A stretch of 64,000 nt of DNA, from positions 7,316,001 through 7,380,000 of the forward strand of contig BSYQ01000002.1 in assembly GCA_030272585.1 (NCBI GenBank), written 5' to 3'. This document shows positions 1 to 10,966 of the stretch, piece by piece. This DNA comes from Bryopsis sp. KO-2023. Lineage: Eukaryota; Chlorophyta; Ulvophyceae; Bryopsidales; Bryopsidaceae. Every line of letters starts with the position of its first letter. Position 1 is the first letter of the stretch. Below the pieces are notes generated by a model. It had not been told where the DNA came from and did no database searches. It saw only the letters and a program-made list of their open reading frames with translations. The position numbers were made by a program, and so were the translations under genes.

Positions 1-360
1 CTAATACGCTGTGAATTCACACAGCGTATTGATTGCGCTTCACATCGTGCTCACTGCTCTCTACAACGTATTTACAAAACGTTGTAGAGCGCAGTGAGCA
101 CGATGTGAATCGATGCAAATAAAAAAGACGTCAAATCGGAGAACAAGAATTTTTGTCACAGCGTTATCGGATCACTTCACAGCGTTTATTTGTCACGACG
201 TTATCGGATCATTCCACAGCGTTTTTCTGTCACAGCGTTATCGGATCACTTCACAGTGTTATCGGACCATTTCACAACGTTTTATAAAGCGTGCTCAAAA
301 TTTCTGCCATGATTATGGGGGTCATCACAGTGTTTTCTCTTTGTTTCACAGCATTTAAGC
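1..360. repeat. Foldback plus degenerate CACAGCGTT motif field
   Basis: Positions 39-68 and 80-109 form a 30-nt inverted repeat with one mismatch and an 11-nt loop. A smaller near-palindrome (AATACGCTGTG / CACAGCGTATT) occupies about 3-30. From about 158 to 300 a degenerate unit of the type CACAGCGTTATCGGATCA recurs four to five times. The edge unit TAATACGCTGTGAA is seen again near 35907. It may be the end of a foldback element cut by the window edge; no coding is seen. Confidence 0.6.
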
Positions 361-825
361 CCTGTTTGTTTCACTCCATATATATACTTTGTAGTGGAGA
401 CTAGCCCAGGCTCGAACTGAGCTATATTCCAATTAGCCTCAATTTTGATTGTTACATCATTGACTTGTAATTTGTCCCTTCCAACTATTCTCTCTTCCTT
501 TAGTCTCATCCTAGATCTGTTGTTCTAGCCCCTGAGATGTAAGGCACCCTAGAAAACATCCCTCTTGCATGACCCCTTTTTCATCAACCTGCTGTCTAAG
601 AGAGAGGCCCTCTGATTTGTCCTAATTCAGCTCTCCATGACCCCTTGGCAATGCGATGATGCTTGTTCACTTCCATTGGGCTCGCAGCAATTGGAATAGC
701 CTGCAGTGAGCTAATACCCAGAGGGCTCTCGAGCACGTAAGATTTCTCAATGCTAAGCTTCCAGACCGTACGGTTGTTTCAAAAAACAGACGGCCAAGAG
801 TTACAGAGAGTGCAGAGTTACCTGC
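361..825. other. No recognisable feature
   Basis: No convincing ORF, exon, RNA or repeat is seen in this stretch. Confidence 0.5.
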
Positions 826-1220
826 CTAACTTTCAGCTCTCAGCAGAGCACCCGATCCATCATCGAGGTTTCCATCCAATGCATTAAGCTGGAATCTGAA
901 AACAAACCCATCTACCGAGCCAATGTAGACTGTGCATATTGGATGCTCCACAGCGAGAACACATTCTACCACCCCCTCGTGGTGTTCACTGGTTGACAGA
1001 ATTAAATTTATCCTTTCAACTTTCACATGGAAGACAGGCTGTACGTTCAGCACTCCAAAAACACGAGGCAAGGAAGTCGAGCATCAGAAATCCTACCTCG
1101 AACTGTGCCACCAACCTCCTTGCAAACTGCCCACCCCGGAAACAATGGCGTGCAGATCAAATTTCACCTTTATCTTGGGGAAATGAGTTTCAACATCATA
1201 CATTCGATGTGACCATCTCC
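826..1220 (-). CDS. Hypothetical exons, possibly beta-propeller-like
   Basis: On the minus strand an open stretch from about 1071 to 826 reads as plausible coding, including HHEGVVECV and YIGSVDGFVFRF, which resembles one blade of a WD40-type propeller. A second open stretch upstream, roughly 1220-1100, reads through KVKFDLHAIVSG and ends at a possible GT donor. The phases of the two pieces do not join cleanly as I read them, so no gene model is offered. It could be the 3' end of a minus-strand gene or a decayed copy. The family assignment is inference from residue pattern only. Confidence 0.3.
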
Positions 1221-1299
1221 CAAACACGGCCACAAGTCAGATTCCATCACCATCGAAAAAAACGACTCCCCTTTGATGACTGCTTTTGAACTGCATTTC

Positions 1300-2756
1300 A
1301 ATAAACAAGATGTTGGCTTTGGAGAGGAAAAAAAAAACCAAAAAACATTCTACTTCAGAAATGGTAAAACATTTCCCAAGAAAGAAACTATGAAAACCCC
1401 TGAAAGCTTGGACTGCACCCCTCACTAAAACAGCCAAGTTTGAGGCACCTATGCCATTCCCTTGGTCAACCACCAACTGGTGGCTGGTTGGGGGATTGTT
1501 TGCACCGGTGGATCTATGATTCTGGAGGCAAAGGGGTGCGTTCGCAGTATTTACTCTACCTCAACGTGTCACCACTACCACCACCCCTGCGGTACAGTGA
1601 TGGAAAAAAAACACTCACACATAAACACTCGCACGTGCGCTCGCCATCTAGATCCGCCCTTGGGGCATGAAGAAAAAAAGGAAAACGGCTCCAACTCTAA
1701 GACTGAAAATTTGAAAAAAAATGATCGTTGTTATGGGAGAATTTAGGTATAACTGTCTGGCGTGCAACGCTACACGTGGAACCAGCCGATTTCAACCAAC
1801 TTTTTTTGTCCTAAACCTTTTCGAGGTTCTTACCAACTTACACAGTCACCCCCCTGTCCACGACCGCATTTACTGCGACAGTTGAAGAGCACATAATTGA
1901 TTTTTTTTATCTTGCTGAAGGAAACAGAGAGGGTGCCGCAGTCCGCCCACGGTTTAGTAAAAACAGGATAAATGCTACACTGGGACATTTCAAAGTCTCT
2001 TTTCGTGGGGCAAAGTTTCCAAAAAAACATGGATTGTCCAAAACCCGTTTGTGACATGTAACTGCAAAGCGTTTCACCAGAACATGTAGTGATCGAATCG
2101 AGAATTTACTCCTATTTGCTTCAATGTAAAATATTGTGACATCATGTGACATCTTGTCTCAGTGGAAAAGATATTCTCTTTTTTCTCGTAGGTGAATTCG
2201 AAAGAGGTTTTCTATATTCGAGGGTCGTTTTTTTCTGCGTCCTCCCGGATCGTGGAAAAAAACGAGCAGTGAGGCCCACAATTTCACGTCGTCGAGTTTC
2301 CTCCTTCTTTGCATTCTTTATTTAAGAGACAATATGCAAGGGCAAAATGCGCGGCACTCATGAGAGTGATCGACTCTAGGTGATGAGTCAATGGGTTGGC
2401 TGGTACTGTTAAGTGTGTTGGGTATCCGACTGATTAAGACGAAACTCAATCACTCTGGAGGCAGGGCATGAGTGACAAAACTGTTGCAAGGGTTTGAAAC
2501 AACAATACATTTTCTTAAAAAACAATATTCATAAACTTATGACTTGCGCTGAATATTTAGGATGGAAATAGCCCAACTACTTGTGTCTTCTCAAATCATA
2601 AAGCCTTGAAATATATATAAAAAAAATTAATCACACGCTATAATTGGTCGATGGAGAAGAAGGTAAGAGAAATTCAAAACAACGCTTCTCTTTAGAGTTG
2701 TACCTCACAATCAATTAACACATTATAGAAGAAAATTGGCTCCACCAAGATAATGC
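1300..2756. other. Intergenic, no recognisable gene
   Basis: AT-rich sequence with A and T runs. I see no ORF with convincing composition and no repeat. The part next to 2757 must hold the 3' end and polyadenylation signal of the F-box/WD40 gene on the minus strand. Confidence 0.4.
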
Positions 2757-3812
2757 TCATAACCCCTTGGAAAAATCCCACTCCCTAATCTCCCAATTTC
2801 CACGAACGGCCACCAACTTTTCATCATCGACCCATAACACATGCATCCTTTGCCGGACATCATCCTGGTTTCGATTGTGCGAGCAATCAAAACTCCTCAC
2901 ACACTCACCCTTCGTTGCATCCCAAATTTTTATTGTTTTATCATAGGATCCCGTGAACATTCGACCTCCTTTAACAAAGACGGAGGTCACGTATCTTTTG
3001 TGACCTCGAAAGGTTTGCATGTGTTGACCGCTCTCAAATTCCCACGAGCGAATATTACCATCAAACGCTCCACAAAAGATCAATCCATCGGAAACACTCA
3101 GGGAGCATACTCCCCATTTTTGCCCACAAATCACTCGGAGGCAAACATTGTCATCTAAGTTCCATATTCGGATACTCCCATCCCCCGACCCACTGATCAA
3201 AAGATTGTCTGATTGGGGCAAGAGACAAGTCACATCACCCTCATGACCTTGAAGGGATCCTTTTAACCCCCATACCCCTTTTTTCCAAATTCGAAGATCC
3301 CCACCTTTGCCCCCAATGGCCACGTTGTCGCCAAGGTCCGCAATCGATAAGATAGCGGAATCAAGAATTGGGGCACAAAAAAGCTTTTTCCATGTGAATT
3401 TCTCCCATCCACACAAATTACCTAAGAGATCCCCGGTCACAAGTATCCCATCCATAAAAGAGAGACTGAACACGGAGCCAATCTCCTCGCAATCATAAAC
3501 AAATTCTTTTCGCTGGAAGTCGAACACCGTGAACCTTTTATAACCACCCAAGGCAATGAGATCTTCCATCTTGGCACAACAAAATATGAAAAACTCTTTT
3601 TTTCCCTTGTGGATAAGAGGCTCTATTGGTTCATGCAACCACGCACGCTCCAAGTCGATTTTCCTTTTTAAGGACGATTCCCTTTTTATAGCTTCTTGCC
3701 AATGTGGCGCTACACAAGAGCATCTGGCAAGCGAGGTAACAGGAAGCCTTCGAAGAATCTCGATCAGGATCTCCCTGGGCAAGTCCCATTCGATCCGGAT
3801 GTGGTCGCTCAT
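2757..3812 (-). CDS. F-box/WD40 repeat protein
   Basis: An intronless 351-residue protein. Residues about 9-43 (DLPREILIEILRRLP...) fit the F-box, the Skp1-binding module of SCF ubiquitin ligases. The rest is a WD40 propeller with clear blades: ISGSGDGSIRIWNL at about 206-219, a diverged blade ending near 258, and FTGSYDKTIKIWDA at about 286-299, with weaker N-terminal blades (VAIGGKGGDLRIW near 164-176) and a last blade ending EIREWDF. Known members of this architecture recruit substrates through the propeller for ubiquitination; the substrate here cannot be told. The start at 3812 leaves the F-box right at the N-terminus, as usual for the family. It is one of very few long uninterrupted ORFs in the window, in contrast to its intron-rich neighbours, so it could descend from a retroposed copy. 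It is probably functional, since the frame is fully open. Confidence 0.9.
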   Translation of the reverse strand: MSDHIRIEWDLPREILIEILRRLPVTSLARCSCVAPHWQEAIKRESSLKRKIDLERAWLHEPIEPLIHKGKKEFFIFCCAKMEDLIALGGYKRFTVFDFQRKEFVYDCEEIGSVFSLSFMDGILVTGDLLGNLCGWEKFTWKKLFCAPILDSAILSIADLGDNVAIGGKGGDLRIWKKGVWGLKGSLQGHEGDVTCLLPQSDNLLISGSGDGSIRIWNLDDNVCLRVICGQKWGVCSLSVSDGLIFCGAFDGNIRSWEFESGQHMQTFRGHKRYVTSVFVKGGRMFTGSYDKTIKIWDATKGECVRSFDCSHNRNQDDVRQRMHVLWVDDEKLVAVRGNWEIREWDFSKGL

Positions 3813-4167
3813 GGTAGCGCCCTCCCTTCAATTCGAAGAAACGATCAACCAATCAGTCCTTGCAATGACACGGAGCTGTGCGCTCTCAAAAAAACCATGC
3901 TGTTCCTCGATTCACAGTATCACGTAATCAAACAGCCCCAAAGCGAGACTTTTATCACCTCGCCGAGCGCGCAGTTTTTTCATACGGAAAAGAGCGAAGA
4001 TAGGGACGCCACCCCGACATCCCCTCATTGGGGGCCAAGAAAAACACTGTTCCGGAAACATAACGAGGAAAACGAATAGACAGTGAGCAAAAAAAGCGAG
4101 AACAGGACTCTGCTCGAGCCTCCCCAAGATCACCCCCCCACCGCAGAGACAAAACCGACAGTCTCAG

Positions 4168-4569
4168 TCAGCCCCTTTTTAGTCGTTTTTTTTCTTGATA
4201 TAGCTCAAAAAAGCGAAGCAAAAACTTGGCGCCGAGCGAACTCACCTCTGTGCGAGTGGCCGAAATCAAAAGCGTTTCAGGCAGAGGGACTTCGAGAGAA
4301 AAAATAACGGTCGTCCGACAAAGTTGTTCGTGAGGTGGGATCGCACCTCTTTTCAACTGCGATTGTGTCGGAGTTAATGATCTGGCGAGTTGACAGGATG
4401 TCCAGGTCAAACTTTTCTGCCGTGAGGGGTAGAGTGGAAGAGTGGAAGAGTGACGGCCATTTTTTCGGGCGACCCCCCCTTTCTTGGAAATTGCCTTCGG
4501 ATTTGTGTGAAGGGCGTCGAGACGAAGCACTATAGATCGGCCTGGTATCGTCTTATCTAATTCTGCCAT
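4168..4569 (-). CDS. Hypothetical ORF, 133 residues
   Basis: An ATG-initiated minus-strand ORF, rich in Ser, Thr, Arg and Lys, with no recognised domain. It lies upstream of the F-box/WD40 gene on the same strand. Nothing beyond length supports it, and it may be chance. Confidence 0.18.
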   Translation of the reverse strand: MAELDKTIPGRSIVLRLDALHTNPKAISKKGGVARKNGRHSSTLPLYPSRQKSLTWTSCQLARSLTPTQSQLKRGAIPPHEQLCRTTVIFSLEVPLPETLLISATRTEVSSLGAKFLLRFFELYQEKKRLKRG

Positions 4570-6400
4570 TCTGGGTCTTCATGGAATGATGGCATTCCGA
4601 ATTCAGACCCCCTTCAATGGGGATTGTGAATTTGTTTTGTACAGGAGTCGACATGTTTTGTACATGGGGAGAAGCTCCACTTCACCAGATTCCAACTTCC
4701 CAGCAGCTGGAATCCTCAGGGTTTGGATTGTTGTTGTTGTGTTTGGGCATACCTTTGCATTCATGGCGAACCGTGTGTGTGTTTTTTGTTTCGCATAGGT
4801 ACTCTGGACCCCGATCATAGAGTCCTAAATTCTGCTTCTGCTTGTCGGTGTCAACTCGACATGATGCTGCTTCAGAGAACAGTTCCAATTTCAAAAGGAA
4901 GGGAGAGGTTGCCTGGATTGCAAAAAATGGTAGGGAGATGTGTCCCCACCTGCGTTTAAGTTGAGATGCCTGAATCGGCTTCTATTTACTTTGTTGCCGC
5001 AGTCAATAGTTCACAATCCAGAGACGGGCATGGTAGGAAAAATCGGTTTTGGCAGAAAACGGCATCCCAAAACGAGGAGTCGTCTAAAGGGTGGGCTATC
5101 ATTGGTGGTCTGCTTTCATATTGTTACAGCTCTTGGGTTTGTTTGCGCAAATGGGGGGCGAGAATGTCGAGTCGTTTTTGAGATGTGGAAGAGAAACAAA
5201 GTCTACAGAAATTTCTTAAGCTTCGTTGTCTTATGGATACGAAATTTCTTACAAGCTGGACTTTTCGACAGTAAAGGCTGCAACAGGAGCCCAGCAACAC
5301 TCTGGTTGGTAGAACATAGCAATCATTCACACAAATTGCCCCCTGATGCAAATTCTCTCCAGGGGGTCAGTTGTGTTTACTTGAACTGGACATGGTTGAA
5401 TCCTCGAGTTCTTGTTTACTCTGGGTTTACTCCGTTCTTGTTCCAACCCCCGCCCCCCCCCCCCCCCCAAAAAAAAAATATAGATAAATAGAAAAATGTT
5501 GGGTGCAAGGATAACTTCCCACCCAACTCGCAGAAGTCGCAGTTTGCCACCTTTTTAAATTCAATTATTTCCTGCCATAGCAAGTGCTGCATGGCTTACT
5601 AACTTTTGATTTTTTGGAGTAATTTTTATTCATAAGCTTTGGATGTTGCATTTGAGGGTGCGAAAGACCCCCAAAAACTCAGCAGTTCTTTCTTTTGGAA
5701 CTTTTGATTTTGTAATGAAGTGTACGGTGGAGCTTTTTTTTTTAATAACTTTCTCTTGGTTTCAATCCATTATTTTCCATGCAATCGCTGACTCTGTTTT
5801 GGGGGGTGGATAATTGAAACAGTGGCCATAACAATAATAGCACCTCTCGAATAAATTTATTCAAGTCGTTCTAAAACTGAATCGAAATTTTTGAAGATCA
5901 GGGGGGAAACTTTTTGGGGGAAACTCCTGATAGACTTTATTTTGCACGGAAGCCATGTTTACACAAATTTCCCAAGAGCTAGCTAAAACATAATACAGGC
6001 ACCACAGCCAAGCATAGGACCCACCAGCGATACGCAATCACAAAGACCGCCTAATGTCTTGTTTTTATGCTTTCATTTTCTTCCTTTCTTTCCCAGCATA
6101 ATTGTGCTGGTATCTAAGCCATTCAACAAATAAAATTGGTAGGCTCCAAATCTGGCCAACTGAAAGTTTTCTCAACATTGTGGTTACAGATTAATTCTAT
6201 TGAGCAAATAAGATGTGGGGATTTGTAGCACTTCCAGCAGATCTCAATATACAGATAGTCGACACCACACGAGCCAGGGCCACGGGTTGCAGTTTTATCA
6301 GAGGACTTCAGCCCACTTCAGAGACTTCAGTCAGAAAATCGCTTCGTTGAGAGGATTTATTCTGCAAAAACTCCACTAGGACGACTGCAACACACACGAT
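4570..6400. other. No firm gene; C/A homopolymer at 5450
   Basis: Several short overlapping ORFs occur on both strands, none with a recognisable domain or consistent splice signals. A C12-14 run followed by A9 lies near 5448-5478. The 5500-6400 part is AT-rich with no visible feature. Confidence 0.4.
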
Positions 6401-6409
6401 AAACGCTCT

Positions 6410-7240
6410 GGAGTGCAACCAAGACCACGTATCCTCCGGAAAAGCACATCAGAGGTGTGAAAGATGTCGGAAAACGGTCTCCAGGAATCCCAAAGGATGA
6501 AGAAGCTTCGAAGTCCTTGCATCAGGCGGACGAACTGAAAATTGTTCATCAGATGTGGAGGGTACCGATTCGGTGATAAGTAATTGGACACCAACTCGTG
6601 GAGAGTTAAAGCAACATCCATCTCCTGATTCTCCTCCACCTCTGAAATTCCCTCCGATCCGTGGCTGTCTTAATTTTGAAGAAGCGTAACAATTCAATCT
6701 GAAAAGCCAAAACAGTTTAAACGCAGATCAACCACCCCCCCCCAAATCATACGCCATCACACAGGAGATGTAACATGTATTTGCATACATCTACCTCCCT
6801 CACCACAACGCAATCAGCCCTGCTTTCAACAACTCTACACCGTAAAACCTCATTCAAGAAGGACCCTAGTTCTGTGGACGAAACGGACGATCTAAATGCA
6901 GTGGGTCGTTTCTGGTTGCAATTGAATCGCTTCTTTTCGACTCCTATTGTCCACTGTAACACTGAACGTTGATCCCATCGGATGGGTTAAGAAGCAATGC
7001 AACTATTGTTTTGTTCCTATACTATCCCTCAATTTGTTACTTATTCTGTTTCTCAATTGAAGCCGATCACAGCATATAACATCACCAACTGACGAGGCAG
7101 CTGCCCTTCCGTTATCTGACGAAATATCTATGGATATGAAATCTTTTCAAGAAACAAATCTTGTTCTGACTACTGGCATTGGTAGTACTTTGTTGAGACC
7201 TCCCTCAGCAACGCATTTAATTTTACACCCATCAACATTC
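6410..7240 (+). CDS. Hypothetical intron-containing gene, exons only
   Basis: Three plus-strand open stretches have a coding-like, hydrophilic composition. About 6488-6671 ends in ...PPIRGCLNFEEA and a stop. 6775-6972 contains RKTSFKKDPSSVDETDDLNA. About 7072-7245 has a possible acceptor CACAG just upstream and reads SPTDEAAALPLSDEISMD. No domain is recognised and I could not prove that they splice together. They may be exons of one unknown protein, or pieces of different ones. Confidence 0.25.
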
Positions 7241-7837
7241 ATGTGAGCAGTCAGTTGTGGGTCAAGGACAAACAAAATATCAACAGCTGGTCCTACATCA
7301 TAAATTTCTTAGAATGGTTTTTAACCATAAAATGCTCAAGATTCAGCATTGGGCTGTGGACAGGGGTTGATCACATCAGATCCGGTTTTCGCCATTCTGA
7401 ATGCTATGATTTAGAACAAGGTGAAGAAAAAGAGGAGCTCGAAAATGAGTAAAAGTCGAAATCAGCCGAATTTCAAGGTCTAGACAGCTTTAAAATGTTT
7501 TTGGCATGAAGATTCTCTAGCTTCTTTTTGTGGATATCTTCTGTGCTCATTCCAGCCTGTAACCTTCTACAAAAGACACATTCATCAAGCGAGGGACTGA
7601 TGCGAATGCACAAAAGGCTGTGTTGCAATGAACCTACAAGATTCAGAATCAACAATATAATATATTTCTCTTCCTCCAATTGCCAATGCACCCAGGAGTG
7701 CTGTCAAGGAGTGAAGATGAAGAACTGTAGATAACATTTCAAGAACACAGTGATTTAGAGTTTTATTTTCGACTCCACAGAGCTTTTTAGCAGCGGTGGG
7801 GTGATCCTGAAGTACATGCCCTGGGGATGGAAATAGG

Positions 7838-8036
7838 AAGCAACAGGATGTATCCTCCAAAACAGGGGAGATGTGGTTTGGTGTGATGTGTATAAGGGAA
7901 AAAAGTCACAGGAAAATCCTGAACCTGGGAGTAGCGAGGAATCCGATCCTGACGCCAATGCACCACCAGAAATACGACGGCACGCAAGCAGGGTGACCAA
8001 GCTCACAGCCACACAGACTCTCTCGCCCGTCCATCC
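7838..8036 (+). CDS. Coding-like exon upstream of ankyrin exon
   Basis: The plus frame beginning after a TAG acceptor-like triplet reads a hydrophilic, acidic segment (NPEPGSSEESDPDANAPPE) with no known domain. It lies about 200 bp before the ankyrin exon. An in-frame GTGACC donor-like site occurs near 7995. Between this stretch and 8242 there are two imperfect 36-bp direct copies around CTCGTAACRCGATCG. It may be an internal exon of the ankyrin gene; the link is inference. Confidence 0.3.
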
Positions 8037-8241
8037 CAGCTAGAGGCGCTCGTAACGCGATCGACCAACTCCACTCCCTCGCCATTCCATCTAAGCTAGC
8101 CCTCGTAACACGATCGCTGAACTCCACTGCCAACGTTTATAGGAGTATATCCGAATATCGCGGAGAAGAACTGCAAGCCTCTCCACATAGCCCGCCCAGG
8201 AAAACAATTAAAAAAAACCACCAAACTCTGTTGGCTTACAG

Positions 8242-8601
8242 ACCCCTCGTCGAGCTGACTCCAAACCCAGGAGGGTAGTAGCTGGAATAACACCGCTGGA
8301 ACTAGCTGCTGTGCACGAAGGGAACTCGAAGGTGATTCTTGCTTTGATCGATGCTGGCGCGAAAGTGAACGCCCAAAGCGACCTTGGAACTTTCCCCTTG
8401 CACAGTGCAGCTAATTATGGACACATGGGCAACGTGGAGGCGCTTCTGAGCCGAGGGGCGGACCCAGCAGCTGTCAATGACGACGATGGAACAACCGCCC
8501 AGGAAGTCGTTTGTTTGTGTTTGCTCCTTGAAGAATCGGATTTTTGCAACGTTGATTTTTGTACCGACAGGGCGGAGGAGCTCCGCGCCCTGCTCGATTA
8601 A
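8242..8601 (+). CDS. Ankyrin-repeat protein, 3' exon
   Basis: An open frame starts just after an acceptor (TTGGCTTACAG) and runs to a TAA. It encodes about two ankyrin repeats: ITPLELAAVHEGN...LIDAGAKVNAQ, then GTFPLHSAANYGHMGNVEALLSRGADPAAVNDDDGTTAQEV, then a C-terminus ending AEELRALLD. That last motif resembles the end of the ankyrin gene at 47.8-50.8 kb ([11 protein letters not shown]), so the two genes may be paralogues. Ankyrin repeats mediate protein-protein contacts; the partner is unknown. The 5' exons are not resolved. A short KPLHIA-containing stretch near 8175 may be part of another repeat, but I could not place it in a consistent splice frame. Confidence 0.65.
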   Translation, partial: TPRRADSKPRRVVAGITPLELAAVHEGNSKVILALIDAGAKVNAQSDLGTFPLHSAANYGHMGNVEALLSRGADPAAVNDDDGTTAQEVVCLCLLLEESDFCNVDFCTDRAEELRALLD

Positions 8602-9060
8602 TCGCACGTGTTGAGAATTTTGCTCGATCAAGGAACTATGTGATTGATAGTTTTGGGGAACTTTATATGGGTTTTATTTTTCTGTGCACACAGGTGCAGC
8701 AGAGTACACTTTGGCAGCAGAACTTTTTTTCAAAAGAAAAATCTCATTAATTTTTTTTTTTCTATCTTTCCTTGATCGAACTGTACATGCAAGCGAGGTT
8801 TTGATGCTTTTCTGTGACCATGGATATATTGAATTTGAGGAAGCATGATTAGAGGTTCTAATTGTAAGTTTTGCAGCAGTGTAGTATCAGAGTTTGATAC
8901 TGTTGGGTTTGATTATCAAACCCAGCAGTCAATCGACACCTGCAGAATGTATTGGGAGTCTCGTGGCACCTCGTCTTATGACTGATGACATTTACCACAA
9001 CATGATCCCCTCTTAATTTTCACAGATGCGGGCTGTGGCCCACTTAATCTCCTCAAACAT

Positions 9061-9086
9061 ATATGTGTGTGTGTGTGTGAGTGTGT
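9061..9086. repeat. (TG)n microsatellite
   Basis: A short TGTGTG run interrupted by single bases. Confidence 0.7.
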
Positions 9087-9178
9087 GGTTTATCATGATT
9101 CATGAGCTGCTGCATTCCTTCATTCCCCAGCTTGGAAACGAAGGAGAAGATCTCTTCAGTTTGAACGCAAGTCCTTAC

Positions 9179-9432
9179 ATGGGAGAAACTATCACAGATT
9201 CACTCCTCAAAACTGGCCTCTGTCCACCCTGGACACCCATTCCTTCTTTTGACATACTTTCCAGAAGGGCCTCATCATTGATATTGGCCAGCTCGGCCAT
9301 GCACTTGCAAAGACCGTGACCCAAGCGCGAGTAGTCTTCAGGGTTAAAGTGGGTCTTGGATGTCGAGCATCCCCCTGAACTAGCTTCGAGAGTATAACTC
9401 CCCGTGACCCCCAGTTCCTGGGACACGACCAC
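9179..9432 (-). CDS. Hypothetical exon with GTAAGG donor
   Basis: The minus-strand open stretch reads coding-like (NPEDYSRLGHGLCKCMAEL, then NDEALLESMSKEGMGVQGG) and ends at a good donor, GTAAGG, at 9178. Possible acceptors lie at its upstream end. No family is recognised and neighbouring exons were not found. Confidence 0.35.
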
Positions 9433-9596
9433 AGCGGTCAGAATCGATCAATTACCTTTTAAAAAAAGTCAAGCAACCTCCATGTTAAAAACGAGATCTC
9501 TCTTTGACTTCGTTTGAAAGAAAGACCGCAGAAGCTGAGGCAGGCAGGGGGCTGCTTCCGCAGGGATGGTGCTCTTTGTCGTTTGAAAACGAAAGT

Positions 9597-9687
9597 GTGG
9601 AGAGGGGGATTCGAACCCCCGCCGAATGGCAATTCTAGTCGCGACGATCCATCCACTCTACGGACCCGGTCAGAATCTGTTCTCCAC
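9597..9687 (-). tRNA. tRNA-like sequence, 91 nt, type unclear
   Basis: The ends form a perfect 7-bp acceptor-like stem (GTGGAGA / TCTCCAC). The T-arm is perfect: GGGGG-TTCGAAT-CCCCC, which contains a consensus pol III B box (GGTTCGAATCC). An A-box-like string (TAGAGTGGATGG) lies 40 nt into the sequence instead of right after the acceptor stem, and I cannot draw a convincing anticodon arm. It may be a tRNA pseudogene, a tRNA with an unusual insertion, or a tRNA-like hairpin related to others in this window. Confidence 0.35.
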
Positions 9688-9739
9688 GATCTATACCGAA
9701 ACCAATTTGATATGTAACAAACGTGCTCTTTCATGAGCT

Positions 9740-10860
9740 TCGTCTAAATCCTACAAGCAAGTGATCACCAAAAAACATCCAACGGTGAAAAGGAGCCCTG
9801 TGTTTCAAGGGAAATACAGAAAGGTTGAGAAGAAGGCTGCCGCCGCCAACTGGGTTTTGTCTTCCCTCCTCCACCAACTTGAGGTTGCTTTCAACTTGTT
9901 TGCCTGTTTTCTGGCTTTTCACAGCGTGACATCAAGCAGAATAGGGAGAACGGGGGTGGAAGAAGGGGTGCTTCATGAAACTCCTCCTTGTTTTCCGATC
10001 CATTGAAAAAGGAGGGGCTGCCAGATCGGCTTACAGCAATTTCCTCGAACGTCAGTCTTCCAGTCTCGACATCTCAGCCGCAAAAAAAATAAAAAAAAAA
10101 TAAAAAAAAATGGAGGCATTTCAGCACAGACTTGATCGGATGAGTGCGGGGCAGAACGTGGGTCTGGCTGGAAGACCGGCAGCGGAGTTTGTTTGTTCGA
10201 AATTTTCTCTGGTTCGTTGTTCTGTGCGGAAAACAACACAAGTGCTGTTGGTTGAATTGGAATTGAACGAAAAGAAGACTAGCAATTCGATTCCAAACGA
10301 AAACGCAAGAAGGAAATAAAGCTGTGTCAGCCCTGGTACTACCACATGTTGCTTACTAACTGATCCTGCTGAATTTTAAAGAGATAGTAAAGAAGAAAGA
10401 GCAAAATATATCTTTTGTTGTTGTGTCTCGACACAACATAGAGCGTTAGATTTGGATTTTCTTTACTTTTTTTCCTGTTCAGGGAACTTACGGTTGGGGC
10501 GTGTTTTTTTAATGCTCAAATAAAATCTTGAGGGTCTGACCGAGGTCGATGTGTCGATTTCTCTCGAAACCCTTCATTCGATCGATAAGATAACAATTAT
10601 TTAGCTTTTCAGAACCTCCAACACCAATTTTATGATTTCCTGAGTAGGTCATGTACAACCTTTTTTTAGTGTTCTGAAACCTAAATTCCCTCATTTCTCT
10701 CCCAACTGGCAATTGCACTGAATGTAATATCATTACAACATTTCCCTTCATTGTTTTTCCATCCCTGTCTTCCCTTTTCCTACCCCTGCTCCACCACTGT
10801 TATCAACTCCCCTTTTTCTCAGTTTTATCATTTAAAATAAACCGGGGGGTGGGGGGGAAG
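9740..10860. other. No firm gene
   Basis: Short ORFs on both strands (for example 10110-10319 plus, 69 residues) have no domain and no clear splice partners. An A-rich stretch lies near 10081-10110. Confidence 0.35.
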
Positions 10861-10966
10861 GCATGTCGAAAACTCGTTTATTCCTTCGTGGAGTCTGGAA
10901 CCCACTCCAAAGCCGAGCTGTTGAATAAGACATCAAGCCCCCTGCTACCCTCGCTTGGTTTTATGC

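Noticed and set aside
4940-5491. 183-codon plus-strand ORF
   Set aside because: Non-ATG start, ends in a C/A homopolymer reading Pro and Lys, no domain; likely chance.
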